A DNA stretch of 64,000 nucleotides from Lentimicrobiaceae bacterium (GTDB lineage Bacteria; Bacteroidota; Bacteroidia; Bacteroidales; Lentimicrobiaceae): contig JACJXH010000001.1 in assembly GCA_020636745.1 (NCBI GenBank), positions 186,001 to 250,000 of the forward strand, read 5' to 3'. Of this stretch, positions 36,312 to 54,208 are shown in pieces. The notes under the pieces were generated by a model. It worked only from the letters and a program-made list of their open reading frames with translations. It did not search any database and was not told where the DNA came from. Both the position numbers and the translations under genes were made by a program. Each line of letters begins with the position of its first letter. Position 1 is the first letter of the stretch.

Positions 36312-38315
36312 ATGAAAATTAAATCTATTCTCTTTGGGTCATTATTAATGCCTTTAATTTTATCATCGCAGACCAATGTAAGCCGGGCTTACCTTGGTAA
36401 CGATGGTGAAATTCTTTCTGAAAGTTATATAACCTATGATGACTTTTCAAGCGACCGACAGCCCTCTGAAATACTTCAAATGGCAGGTTTCCCTAAAAAA
36501 GTTCCGGTACATCCTAACTTCAAGAACTTTCGCAATGTAACACTTGCCGATATCAATAACGATGGAAAAGATGAAATTCTGATTCCTTCTATGAATACTC
36601 TCAGGGTGTTTACGTATACCGGGGAGCTTTTGTGGAGTAAATTGCTTACCGGAACGCCCATCTATCCTCCGTCTGTTTCAGTTATGGATGGAAGTGGCAC
36701 ATTGGGGATAGTTCAGGTTACAGGCGGCTCACCAAACAATGGCAGGGTTTATTATTTGGATGTGAATGGAAATGATATATCAGGGTGGCCATTAACTTTT
36801 AACAATCATTGGATTATTTGTGCGCCGGTAATTGCTGATGCAGATAATGATGGAACAAAGGAAATAATTGTTCAAACCCGCACATCTAATAATCTTCATG
36901 TATTGAAAACCGATGGCACAGTGCTTTGGACAGCCACGCTTGGCGGAACTCCGGCCGTTACTCCTTCTGTTGCTGATATTGACTCCGATGGCATCAAAGA
37001 CATTGTTACTGCTATTTCTAATGGAACTATGTATGCTTTTAACGCAAATGATGGTACGGAAAAAACAGGATTCCCCATACCTTCCAATGGTTATAGCTTT
37101 TCATATCAATCACCGTTGTTGGCCGATTTGGATGGAAACGGACAATTAAGCATAATAGGAGCTGCACATGGAGATGCACCTGAATATTTTGTCAGAAATA
37201 GCGATGGCTCTTATCGCACTGGATGGCCTGTGCCGGTTCCGGGGAATGACTGGACTTATGCTCCACCGACTGTTGTTGATCTAACTGGGAATAACAATTT
37301 TAGCATTTTCACCAGTAAACCGATAGGGGAGGATGCAGCTCCAATGTTATTTGGATATCATCCGGATGCCACTATGATGGATAATTTCCCCATTGTTAAA
37401 TCAGGAGGTCTTGAAAGTACTATTTGTGTTGCTGACATTACCGGAGATGGAAATCAAGATCTAATATTTGGCAGCAACCTTATGGTTGATTTGAAAGGTT
37501 TTATTCATGCTTACAGAACTGATGGCACTGGAGAGATTAATGGATTTCCTCTAAGACCAACAGGTTTTACTTTTATGAATGGGCCAACACTGGGTGATGT
37601 GAATGGAGATGGTTTGCTTGATTTGGTCTCTTTTTCCTATGAACTGACTTTTACTCCAAGCGATTCAGCCTATGTAAATGTTTATGAGCTTTTAGTCCCA
37701 GTAGAACAGGCTGATGTATTATTTGGTACATATAAAGGTAGTAACGACAGGTCAGGATATATTGCCAGAACTAATCTTCCGATTGAATTCCCGGCACCTC
37801 TGGATTTAACTTATGCTATCAATTATACCGATGTTGATCTGCAGTGGTTGTCTCCTGATTTGAGCGGGAGTCAAAATCTGGTTCTGACAGGTTACAATAT
37901 TTATCGTAATAACTCTCAAATTGGCCAGGTTTCTGCCGGTACGCTCACATTCACCGATCCTCTTGTGCCTGAAGGTGGCCATACTTATGGTGTTACTGCT
38001 GTTTATGGCGACCCATTGCCCGGAGAATCTTCGCCGGTTGAAGTATTTGTTGATTATATATTAAATACTCCCGCAATTGCTCAACAAATAACCCGCTTGT
38101 ATCCCAATCCGGTAAACGGTTATCTGACTATTGAGTCACCCGATATGACAAATATTTGTGTTTTCAATATGATGGGCGAGCTGGTATACAACCTTAATTT
38201 GGGAAGCAACAGTTCCGTAAAAATAAATACAGGGAGCTGGGATGCAGGCATGTATAATATCAGGATTCTCGGGCCCTCAGGTGTTACCAATCATAAGTTC
38301 AGTGTTATAAGATAG
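36312..38315 (+). CDS. Secreted FG-GAP/VCBS-repeat protein with type IX secretion tail
   Basis: 667 residues from the ATG at 36312, chosen because MKIKSILFGSLLMPLILSSQ is a good signal peptide; an upstream TTG at 36261 is less likely. Residues 80-480 contain repeated calcium-loop-like blades, for example ADINNDGKDEILIP, ADADNDGTKEIIVQ, ADIDSDGIKDIVTA, ADITGDGNQDLIFG and GDVNGDGLLDLVSF, the FG-GAP/VCBS beta-propeller pattern. A fibronectin-III-like domain (about 510-590) follows, then the T9SS type A sorting domain (last 75), with LYPNPVNGYLTIES and WDAGMYNIRI. The protein is probably exported to the surface; its ligand is unknown. Confidence 0.88.
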   Translation: MKIKSILFGSLLMPLILSSQTNVSRAYLGNDGEILSESYITYDDFSSDRQPSEILQMAGFPKKVPVHPNFKNFRNVTLADINNDGKDEILIPSMNTLRVFTYTGELLWSKLLTGTPIYPPSVSVMDGSGTLGIVQVTGGSPNNGRVYYLDVNGNDISGWPLTFNNHWIICAPVIADADNDGTKEIIVQTRTSNNLHVLKTDGTVLWTATLGGTPAVTPSVADIDSDGIKDIVTAISNGTMYAFNANDGTEKTGFPIPSNGYSFSYQSPLLADLDGNGQLSIIGAAHGDAPEYFVRNSDGSYRTGWPVPVPGNDWTYAPPTVVDLTGNNNFSIFTSKPIGEDAAPMLFGYHPDATMMDNFPIVKSGGLESTICVADITGDGNQDLIFGSNLMVDLKGFIHAYRTDGTGEINGFPLRPTGFTFMNGPTLGDVNGDGLLDLVSFSYELTFTPSDSAYVNVYELLVPVEQADVLFGTYKGSNDRSGYIARTNLPIEFPAPLDLTYAINYTDVDLQWLSPDLSGSQNLVLTGYNIYRNNSQIGQVSAGTLTFTDPLVPEGGHTYGVTAVYGDPLPGESSPVEVFVDYILNTPAIAQQITRLYPNPVNGYLTIESPDMTNICVFNMMGELVYNLNLGSNSSVKINTGSWDAGMYNIRILGPSGVTNHKFSVIR

Positions 38316-38357
38316 GACTCCGTCATTGATTGCCAATTACAACGGATTGTCTATCTA

Positions 38358-38460
38358 TAATGTCTCAGATTTCTGTGCAGGATTCTTTTTCAGAGCATGA
38401 ACTCCCTTTTAGTCATGCTCATGATGATTAAAGATGACTGACCTGAATTCTGAGACATTA
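38358..38460. repeat. Nested inverted-repeat element (MITE-like)
   Basis: Outer perfect 12-bp arms TAATGTCTCAGA (38358-38369) and TCTGAGACATTA (38449-38460) enclose an inner perfect hairpin GAGCATGA (38393-38400) / TCATGCTC (38413-38420). It lies between two convergent genes. It could be a miniature transposable element or a bidirectional transcript end; there is no T-run for a classical terminator. Confidence 0.55.
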
Positions 38461-38507
38461 CTTTTAAGAATGATTCTCTTATTATCCTGTAAGGGGTAAG
38501 TTGGGAA

Positions 38508-39101
38508 CTATTTCCCAATGATAATACCCATTCTCAACACAGGGTTTGAGTAGGGAGATAGAGCGTCTTCTGTGAGGTTCCAAAGAGCCATAATAAAAAA
38601 GTAGGAGCCTTGGCTGATTTTTTGCCTGTATCCTCCGCCAACAAAGAAACTATTGATATTGGCTATCCTTGATTCGGTCCAGAGGCTGCCTCCTGATGTA
38701 TAGTAGTCATCATAATTATAGCGTAAATGTTCAAATTCAGCATGAGCAAACACGTTTTCAAGAATATGGTACCTGGCAAATACTGAACCACCTAAAATAT
38801 TACTCTTTAAATCATAGCCGATTCCTGTAGAATAATCAAAGTAATAATCTTTGTACCTGTAATATTTGTAAGTTAATCCGATGCCCGTTTCAAATTTTGG
38901 AGTTACCCGGTAACCTATAACAGGGGAAATATCTATCATGGTGAGGTTGCCAAATTGTAATCCAAGGCCACCGCCAAAGAAGATGTTGTCAGTAAAGTTG
39001 CTTTTTTTTACGTCAGAATTGGTTTGTGCCATGGAAATCTCCGACAAAAACATGAGAGCTAAAATTAAAATAGAGGTGCAAAAGTTTAAAATAGGTTTCA
39101 T
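38508..39101 (-). CDS. Outer-membrane beta-barrel protein
   Basis: 197 residues. Signal peptide 1-25 (ILALMFLSEISMAQ). The mature part consists of about eight amphipathic strands rich in Tyr, e.g. DNIFFGGGLGLQFGN, GIGLTYKYYRYKDYYF, GSVFARYHILENVFAHAEFE, and ends VLRMGIIIGK. This is the size and look of small 8-strand barrel proteins (OmpA/OmpX-like). No function can be assigned. It is the last gene before the rRNA operons. Confidence 0.8.
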   Translation of the reverse strand: MKPILNFCTSILILALMFLSEISMAQTNSDVKKSNFTDNIFFGGGLGLQFGNLTMIDISPVIGYRVTPKFETGIGLTYKYYRYKDYYFDYSTGIGYDLKSNILGGSVFARYHILENVFAHAEFEHLRYNYDDYYTSGGSLWTESRIANINSFFVGGGYRQKISQGSYFFIMALWNLTEDALSPYSNPVLRMGIIIGK

Positions 39102-39332
39102 AAGTGTTGAATTAGGCAGCTAATTTACAAAATTTCAATGACATGTTTAAAGATAGCAAATAAATAGATGTGATTGAATAACAATGTATTGATGAAATCA
39201 GGCGAATGTTTGTTGGGAGAATTGGGAGAAGCTTAAAAAAAAAGATTAAATTTTATGGAAGTTATAAAGTGTTGGTAAATAGGCAGAATGGTTTGCGATT
39301 GAGGGGTAAAATGGAATAAAACTAAAAAATGA

Positions 39333-39363
39333 TTTGGATGTAAAGAAAAAGGGTGTACTTTTG
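39333..39363 (+). promoter_or_regulatory. rRNA operon 1 promoter P1
   Basis: TTTG (39333-39336), a 19-nt spacer and TACTTTTG (39356-39363): a perfect match to the Bacteroidota primary-sigma consensus, about 300 bp before 16S. Confidence 0.8.
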
Positions 39364-39457
39364 CACTCCCGTTCAACGCAAGAACTTTGAAGGAAAAGCG
39401 AAGGGACGGGTTCAGGTCTTTGAGAGAAACGTTGAGAAAAAATAATTTTCAAAAAAT

Positions 39458-39488
39458 GTTGCAGAATTAAAAAAAGTAATTAATTTTG
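39458..39488 (+). promoter_or_regulatory. rRNA operon 1 promoter P2
   Basis: GTTG (39458-39461), a 19-nt spacer and TAATTTTG (39481-39488). Tandem promoters are usual for rRNA operons. Confidence 0.7.
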
Positions 39489-39556
39489 CAGCCCCAAACG
39501 CAGGGAATGAAAGAGTGGGAAAGCGGGGTTAAGAAAGAAGATTTGAAATAAAGACG

Positions 39557-39568
39557 AGTTCTTTGAAC
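39557..39568 (+). promoter_or_regulatory. boxA-like antitermination site
   Basis: AGTTCTTTGAAC resembles boxA (TGCTCTTTAACA in E. coli). A second copy, AGTTCTTTGACA, precedes 23S at 41820-41831. Just after it, 39576-39599 is complementary to 41219-41240 beyond 16S, which would form the pre-16S processing stem. Confidence 0.6.
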
Positions 39569-39659
39569 TATTGAAGCAAAACGAAAATAAGCAGCAATGC
39601 GATTTATTATGTGAATAATAAATTGGAATTAAATCTTGAGAACATTTAACTTTTCTATT

Positions 39660-41183
<1,524 letters not shown>

Positions 41184-41330
41184 CTAGAGTAGATTTAATC
41201 ACTTCGGTTAACCGGAGTCATTGCTTGCTTATTTGTTTGCTTCATAACTTACAGGATATATACCTTGAAGGATTACGCGTGAGGGCTCTATCCCTTAACA
41301 CACTGAGGAATAGGACACTATGCAATACAT

Positions 41331-41404
41331 AGTCCCGTAGCTCAGTTGGTTAGAGCACTACACTGATAATGTAGGGGTCCGCAGTTCAAATCTGCGCGGG
41401 ACTA
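41331..41404 (+). tRNA. tRNA-Ile(GAT), copy 1
   Basis: 74 nt. Acceptor AGTCCCG pairs with CGGGACT, D-stem GCTC/GAGC, anticodon loop CTGATAA (anticodon GAT), T-loop TTCAAAT. CCA is not encoded. Confidence 0.96.
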
Positions 41405-41429
41405 CATCACAAAAGAAGAATCACTTCGA

Positions 41430-41506
41430 GGGGAATTAGCTCAGCTGGCTAGAGCACCTGCCTTGCACGCAGGGGGTCATCGGTTCGAATCCGTTATTCT
41501 CCACCA
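41430..41506 (+). tRNA. tRNA-Ala(TGC), copy 1
   Basis: 77 nt including an encoded CCA. Acceptor GGGGAAT pairs with ATTCTCC (one G-T), D-stem GCTC/GAGC, anticodon loop CTTGCAC (anticodon TGC), T-loop TTCGAAT. The Ile-Ala pair between 16S and 23S is the classic arrangement. Confidence 0.96.
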
Positions 41507-41563
41507 TAATTTTTGGTTTTGCTAAAGAATCAGAGATTAGACAAGTTCTTAAAATATTGAATA

Positions 41564-41652
41564 GTTGAAATAGCTCACAAGATGTGGTTTCGACAAAAAA
41601 AGGAGTATCATCGGTTCGTCCCGATAGCTATCGGGACCGTTATTCTCCACCA
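41564..41652 (+). pseudogene. tRNA-Ala relic with an 18-bp palindrome inserted in the T-arm
   Basis: The 3' part, ATCGGTTCG ... CCGTTATTCTCCACCA, repeats the tRNA-Ala T-arm and acceptor, and TAGCTCA at 41571 repeats its D-arm start. Where tRNA-Ala has AAT in the T-loop, this copy has TCCCGATAGCTATCGGGA (41619-41636), a perfect palindrome. The anticodon arm is not recognisable. The 57-bp linker before it is nearly repeated after it (41653-41710), so it arose by tandem duplication of a tRNA-plus-linker unit. Confidence 0.7.
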
Positions 41653-41710
41653 TAATTTTTGGTTTTGCTAAAGAATCAGAGATTATACAAGTTCTTAAAA
41701 ATAAAGAATA

Positions 41711-41784
41711 GTTAAATTAGCTCAGAGGCAGAGCGGTTTCCTGGAATAGGGAACAGGGACAAGGTTCGATACCTGTATTTGGCG
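41711..41784 (+). pseudogene. tRNA-like sequence, degenerate
   Basis: 74 nt. GTTAAAT pairs with ATTTGGC (two G-U), D-arm GCTC-AGAGGCA-GAGC is perfect, and the anticodon arm is a 6-bp stem TTTCC-type helix with loop TGGAATA, lacking the invariant T33. The T-arm TTCGATA sits on a stem with two mismatches; ACAGG/CCTGT can pair instead with a 13-nt loop. So it is probably a decayed or unusual tRNA, with no credible anticodon. Confidence 0.5.
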
Positions 41785-41936
41785 CAAAAGTTCTTAATCG
41801 GGCAACTGCATTAAGACAAAAAGTTCTTTGACATGTTGGAAGAAGAGAAACTATTATGGAGATGAGCCGATGTAAAAACGTCGGGAGTAATCTTCAGGTA
41901 GAAGAGTACAATCGAGTACAAATTTGAATAAAATAA

Positions 41937-44837
<2,901 letters not shown>

Positions 44838-44941
44838 TACAAACGCTTTCACATTCGTTTGTTTTCATAATCGGATTTCTTCTTCCTTTAACATGTCGAA
44901 TCATGGGCTTATACCCCTTGATTTAAAATACGCAAAGCATT

Positions 44942-45053
<112 letters not shown>

Positions 45054-45060
45054 TTTACTT

Positions 45061-45091
45061 AAAGGCTATCCATTTTGGATAGCCTTTTTTG
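45061..45091 (+). terminator. Terminator of rRNA operon 1
   Basis: Perfect 12-bp stem AAAGGCTATCCA (45061-45072) / TGGATAGCCTTT (45076-45087), TTT loop and T-run. Confidence 0.92.
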
Positions 45092-45093
45092 TT

Positions 45094-46520
45094 ATCCGGT
45101 ATTCTCTTATGATTATTCTATAGTTCTGTATTAAAATGTAGCCTCTCCAGGTTAAACAAATGTTTTGCCTTCATTTCCCTTCTTTTTTAGATTCCTTCTT
45201 AATCTGTTGTTCAGATTTTGTTATTATCATTCTTTGACCTATTTGATGGTTGATGAAATTATTATTTTTTTTGTTTTTTTATCCGTATTTGAATAAAAGC
45301 AATGCTGGTATTATTTGAATAAAAGCATTGAGCAAAATAATTTTAATACCTGGTGTAAGTATTTCAATATGCATAGATTCCTGATGCTCTACGTTTATTT
45401 GATTAGACTTGTAACTCTTTTTTACTTAATACTGAATTTTACAAAAGGGGATTGTTGTTTGAACATAATATATTGGATAGAAATATTGTATATCTGCAAA
45501 AGCAGATAATAAGATAGCTGCAAGAAAATATTTTACAATTTTGCGCTTGAGATCTATCATTGGTTTCAAAGACATTGTCGTTAAATTATGCACTAGCGGC
45601 TGTAGTATTCAAACGTTCTGAATTATTATCTGTAATCTTTAAGATGATCAAAATTTTAACCATCGAAGGTAAGCTTCATTTTGTTTGATGTTAAAGCATT
45701 CGTATGTACTGACATAATAGAAAGGTATAGTTTATGCTACGTTTTTCCTCTCCTGCATATGGAAATAGATGAAATTAATTGAAAAAGGTTTCATATACCG
45801 GAAACTCTGGTTCTCATCAAGTGCCCCCATAAGTTAGAAAAGTAGAATAATTGGAACAACTCTTAGATAAGAAAGAACTCGAGAACCAGTATTATGGTTT
45901 GCTATTGGATTACAGTATGCCATTGCCTGAATATAAAATATTAAACTGCTCGTTCTTCCTGAGTTAAATCGAAAAACTGCGCTTAAACCATAGAGAAAAT
46001 TTGCCAACAGTGTTATTTATCATGATATGGCAGGTAAAAAAGATGTAAATTTTATAAAGAGTGGCATTACCTATAGCAATAAAATTAATCCCTATTCAAT
46101 TGGAATTATTTTGACCTGTATTTTATTAACTGTAATGAAGCTCATGCATTTGATTAACATTTTATATTTTCAACCTAGTTCATCTAAATCCAGACTTAAT
46201 TATGTAGTCTCAATAAAAGAAATTAAGTAAAGGTTCCCGATTTTGGCTGTTTGAGGAGCAATTATAATGAATAAATAGCAGTTGAGTTTCCCTTAATGAG
46301 ACAAGTTGGACAAATGTGGCGTCAAATTTTTGCTTTGTTTTCACGAAGAGATTAAGATATGGGAGCAGAAAATTCAAGAAAAATCAATTAATGATAGGGT
46401 GAAAACGTGCTTGTCTTGAATAAACCGAGGTTTGGCAAACAGATGTGTTAAAAATTGATATAGTTGATAAACAGTGTATTGCTAAAAATGGCGTGGAATG
46501 AGTTTGGAGATATAACAGAC
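45094..46520. other. Spacer between the two rRNA operons
   Basis: 1,427 bp, strongly AT-rich, with no gene I can support; short open frames at 45315 and 46027 have no motifs. Possible decay remnants: a short coding-like stretch near 45853-45970 (translation LEQLLDKKELENQYYGLLLD and on), an inverted pair CTGGTTCTC (45807-45815) / GAGAACCAG (45881-45889), and GTGCCCCCATAAGTTAG at about 45821, which looks like an insertion-sequence end but is not proven. TTTGAATAAAAGCA is repeated near 45288 and 45314. Confidence 0.6.
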
Positions 46521-46622
46521 GCTTAAAAAAAAAGATTAAATTTTATAGAAGTTATAAAGTGTTGGTAAATAGGCAGAATGGTTTGCGATTGAGGGGTAAA
46601 ATGGAATAAAACTAAAAAATGA

Positions 46623-46653
46623 TTTGGATGTAAAGAAAAAGGGTGTACTTTTG
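46623..46653 (+). promoter_or_regulatory. rRNA operon 2 promoter P1
   Basis: TTTG-N19-TACTTTTG, the same as at 39333. Copy 2 therefore has its own promoters. Confidence 0.8.
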
Positions 46654-46747
46654 CACTCCCGTTCAACGCAAGAACTTTGAAGGAAAAGCGAAGGGACGGG
46701 TTCAGGTCTTTGAGAGAAACGTTGAGAAAAAATAATTTTCAAAAAAT

Positions 46748-46778
46748 GTTGCAGAATTAAAAAAAGTAATTAATTTTG
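46748..46778 (+). promoter_or_regulatory. rRNA operon 2 promoter P2
   Basis: GTTG-N19-TAATTTTG, the same as at 39458. The boxA-like site follows at 46847-46858. Confidence 0.7.
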
Positions 46779-46949
46779 CAGCCCCAAACGCAGGGAATGA
46801 AAGAGTGGGAAAGCGGGGTTAAGAAAGAAGATTTGAAATAAAGACGAGTTCTTTGAACTATTGAAGCAAAACGAAAATAAGCAGCAATGCGATTTATTAT
46901 GTGAATAATAAATTGGAATTAAATCTTGAGAACATTTAACTTTTCTATT

Positions 46950-48473
<1,524 letters not shown>

Positions 48474-48620
48474 CTAGAGTAGATTTAATCACTTCGGTTA
48501 ACCGGAGTCATTGCTTGCTTATTTGTTTGCTTCATAACTTACAGGATATATACCTTGAAGGATTACGCGTGAGGGCTCTATCCCTTAACACACTGAGGAA
48601 TAGGACACTATGCAATACAT

Positions 48621-48694
48621 AGTCCCGTAGCTCAGTTGGTTAGAGCACTACACTGATAATGTAGGGGTCCGCAGTTCAAATCTGCGCGGGACTA
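48621..48694 (+). tRNA. tRNA-Ile(GAT), copy 2
   Basis: Same sequence and structure as 41331-41404. Confidence 0.96.
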
Positions 48695-48719
48695 CATCAC
48701 AAAAGAAGAATCACTTCGA

Positions 48720-48796
48720 GGGGAATTAGCTCAGCTGGCTAGAGCACCTGCCTTGCACGCAGGGGGTCATCGGTTCGAATCCGTTATTCTCCACCA
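48720..48796 (+). tRNA. tRNA-Ala(TGC), copy 2
   Basis: Same as 41430-41506, with encoded CCA. Confidence 0.96.
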
Positions 48797-48853
48797 TAAT
48801 TTTTGGTTTTGCTAAAGAATCAGAGATTAGACAAGTTCTTAAAATATTGAATA

Positions 48854-48942
48854 GTTGAAATAGCTCACAAGATGTGGTTTCGACAAAAAAAGGAGTATCA
48901 TCGGTTCGTCCCGATAGCTATCGGGACCGTTATTCTCCACCA
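48854..48942 (+). pseudogene. tRNA-Ala relic with palindrome insertion, copy 2
   Basis: Same as 41564-41652; the palindrome is at 48909-48926. Its presence in both operons shows the relic predates the operon duplication or has been kept alike by gene conversion. Confidence 0.7.
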
Positions 48943-49000
48943 TAATTTTTGGTTTTGCTAAAGAATCAGAGATTATACAAGTTCTTAAAAATAAAGAATA

Positions 49001-49074
49001 GTTAAATTAGCTCAGAGGCAGAGCGGTTTCCTGGAATAGGGAACAGGGACAAGGTTCGATACCTGTATTTGGCG
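49001..49074 (+). pseudogene. tRNA-like sequence, copy 2
   Basis: Same as 41711-41784, without any change that would mark one copy as more decayed. Confidence 0.5.
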
Positions 49075-49226
49075 CAAAAGTTCTTAATCGGGCAACTGCA
49101 TTAAGACAAAAAGTTCTTTGACATGTTGGAAGAAGAGAAACTATTATGGAGATGAGCCGATGTAAAAACGTCGGGAGTAATCTTCAGGTAGAAGAGTACA
49201 ATCGAGTACAAATTTGAATAAAATAA

Positions 49227-52127
<2,901 letters not shown>

Positions 52128-52231
52128 TACAAACGCTTTCACATTCGTTTGTTTTCATAATCGGATTTCTTCTTCCTTTAACATGTCGAATCATGGGCTT
52201 ATACCCCTTGATTTAAAATACGCAAAGCATT

Positions 52232-52343
<112 letters not shown>

Positions 52344-52350
52344 TTTACTT

Positions 52351-52381
52351 AAAGGCTATCCATTTTGGATAGCCTTTTTTG
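52351..52381 (+). terminator. Terminator of rRNA operon 2
   Basis: Same 12-bp hairpin and T-run as at 45061; sequence identity between the copies ends here. Confidence 0.92.
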
Positions 52382-52518
52382 TTTATTTAAGTATCCTTAA
52401 TGACTGCATCCAATCTGCTTTTATTTTATATTGGATATTTTGGAATCTCTTTTACATTGACTTTTGCAGTCGAAAAGATTATCTTTGGATAACATATTTA
52501 CAATTAATATCTTTATTT

Positions 52519-53133
52519 ATGGCTGGTTTACCTTTCCCTCAGTTTCTGAAAAGATATGGTATTACACTTCTTTTTGCAAGTGATCCCGGTGTTGTCCCTG
52601 GTGCCATTATTGAAAAAAGAAAGCGTGGATATTTTTGCGCTGGTAAACTCGAGCAAATTTTTAAAGATCCTCCTCCTGCATGGGATACAGAACTTCAACC
52701 TGCAAATCTCGTTTATGGAAGTGTCGAACGAAGTTTAAGCCTTTCAGGCAAGGCTAGTATGGATGAGTTTGGAATTAGTGTCGGAGGGGGACTCAGTAAA
52801 GCTCGTTCTGTTAATTTTCTTATTTCCGGTGTCAAATGCAGGGTGTTTAAACACCAATCTAAAATTTTGCTTATTCCGCGTCTTCAGGAGTTGCGCAGAT
52901 CCAATAAGGATTTATGGAAATTAATTAATAATAATACGATTGCTGACTATACGTATTATGCAACAGAAGTGACGGTTGATTTTGAGGTGGAAGGTGCTGT
53001 TGATTTGAAGACTGAAATAGAAAATCAAATTGTCGTAACTGGCGATGCTTCGGTTGAGTGGAAATCAAAATCAAAATTTGTAATTTCAAACAATGACCAA
53101 ATCCCATTTGGATTTTCTGGTTGGACTGTTTAA
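52519..53133 (+). CDS. Protein of unknown function, possibly gasdermin-like
   Basis: 204 residues, no signal peptide or membrane helix, so cytoplasmic as made. It is rich in predicted beta-strands: ITLLFASDPGVVPGAIIEK, then GKLEQIF, SLSLSGKASMDEFGISVGGG, a helix-like LQELRRSNKDLWKLINN, YYATEVTVDFEVEGAV, and a final KFVISNNDQIPFGFSG. I do not recognise a family with certainty. The order (short strand pair, Ser/Gly-rich strands, a helix, then a TEV strand) reminds me of the gasdermin pore-forming domain recalled from human GSDMD, but this is an impression by eye. No protease gene, the usual partner of bacterial gasdermins, is adjacent, and there is no C-terminal inhibitory extension. Confidence 0.7.
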   Translation: MAGLPFPQFLKRYGITLLFASDPGVVPGAIIEKRKRGYFCAGKLEQIFKDPPPAWDTELQPANLVYGSVERSLSLSGKASMDEFGISVGGGLSKARSVNFLISGVKCRVFKHQSKILLIPRLQELRRSNKDLWKLINNNTIADYTYYATEVTVDFEVEGAVDLKTEIENQIVVTGDASVEWKSKSKFVISNNDQIPFGFSGWTV

Positions 53134-53153
53134 GAAAAACTTTGGAATGGCCG

Positions 53154-53921
53154 TTAAACGATAATTACTTCCACTCCTTTTTCCTCAAGAATTCTTAAAA
53201 TACCTTTATCTGCTCCATTGTCAGTAATAATTATATCCACCTGATCAATATCACATATTTTTCCGAATCCTTTGCGATTTATTTTAGTTGAATCAGCCAG
53301 CACAATAATTTTTTGTGAAGCATGAATCATGCTCTTATTCAGTGAGGCTTCCATTGCATTTGTGGTAGTTAAACCATACTCAGGATCAATCCCATCAACC
53401 CCTATAAATAGTTTGTTAACAGAGTAGCCTTCAAGCATTTTTTCAGCCATAGGACCAACGACTGAAGAAGAGCTTTTGCGAACCATCCCCCCTAACTGAA
53501 TAATTTCTATCCCAGTATAATTGGTTAAAACCTGGGAAGCAATGAGTGAAGCTGATATAACTGTTACATTCTGAACAGATTTTAATTGCCTGGCCAACTC
53601 ATTGATCGTGGTTCCTGAAGCTAAAATTATATTGTCATAATCTTCAACCATTGATGCTGCTCTCAATGCAATGTGCTTTTTTTGATCAGCCATAATTTTT
53701 TCTTTTTCATTAACGTGCCTATCCGTTACGTAGGGATTTTGTACCGTTGCACTCCCGTGAGAACGAAAAAGAAGGTTTTTTTCTTCAAGTAGTTTCAAAT
53801 CCTTTCGTATTGTTACCGCTGAAACATCTAGCTCTTTACTGAGGTCACTAACATTTACATACCCCTTTTCGGTTAACTTATTAAGGATTAGTTGATGGCG
53901 TTCGGTTATATTTAATGACAT
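53154..53921 (-). CDS. glpR: DeoR-family regulator of the glycerol-3-phosphate genes (GlpR-like)
   Basis: 255 residues from the ATG at 53921; the frame extends 27 codons further up, but SLNITERHQLILNKLTEKGY is the usual DeoR start. An N-terminal winged helix-turn-helix (VNVSDLSKELDVSAVTIRKD) is followed by the sugar-phosphate sensor domain with IILASGTTINELARQL, LGGMVRKSSSSVVGP, LFIGVDGIDPEYGLTT and IIVLADSTKINRKGF. DeoR proteins repress until a phosphorylated sugar binds; here glycerol-3-phosphate is the likely inducer because the gene is divergent from glpD-glpT-glpQ. Confidence 0.85.
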   Translation of the reverse strand: MSLNITERHQLILNKLTEKGYVNVSDLSKELDVSAVTIRKDLKLLEEKNLLFRSHGSATVQNPYVTDRHVNEKEKIMADQKKHIALRAASMVEDYDNIILASGTTINELARQLKSVQNVTVISASLIASQVLTNYTGIEIIQLGGMVRKSSSSVVGPMAEKMLEGYSVNKLFIGVDGIDPEYGLTTTNAMEASLNKSMIHASQKIIVLADSTKINRKGFGKICDIDQVDIIITDNGADKGILRILEEKGVEVIIV

Positions 53922-54104
53922 AAACGTTGAATTTGGTTTCACAAAGATATCTAAATTGAGGAGAATGAATGCTAAATTTTGATTTTTCTCTTCTTTTTTC
54001 ACTCTCTGTCGTAGGTAATTTACTTAAATTATACTAGGGCGTTGGCTGTAATGTCGTGAAAAACAGGTTAATAGAATTTTTTTGATGTTTTTCTATTTCT
54101 TTTT

Positions 54105-54147
54105 GTTTCGAAAACTTGCTTTTTAAGTTTTGAATGTTTTATATTTG
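54105..54147 (+). promoter_or_regulatory. glpD promoter and possible GlpR site
   Basis: CTTG (54115-54118), a 21-nt spacer and TATATTTG (54140-54147) fit the Bacteroidota promoter. The near-palindrome GTTTCGAAAAC (54105-54115) abuts the -33 element, and TTTCG recurs at 54151-54155 and 54182-54186. Half-sites with TTCG resemble GlpR operators known from E. coli; assignment is tentative. Confidence 0.45.
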
Positions 54148-54208
54148 CGCTTTCGATTGCTTTTGAAGTGACCGATATTAGTTTCGCTGTAATTGAAAAA
54201 TAAAATAA

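Noticed and set aside
41711..41784. A functional tRNA-Phe(GAA)
   Set aside because: The loop reads TGGAATA without T33, the T-stem has two mismatches, and the stem is 6 bp, so it is not credible as a normal tRNA.
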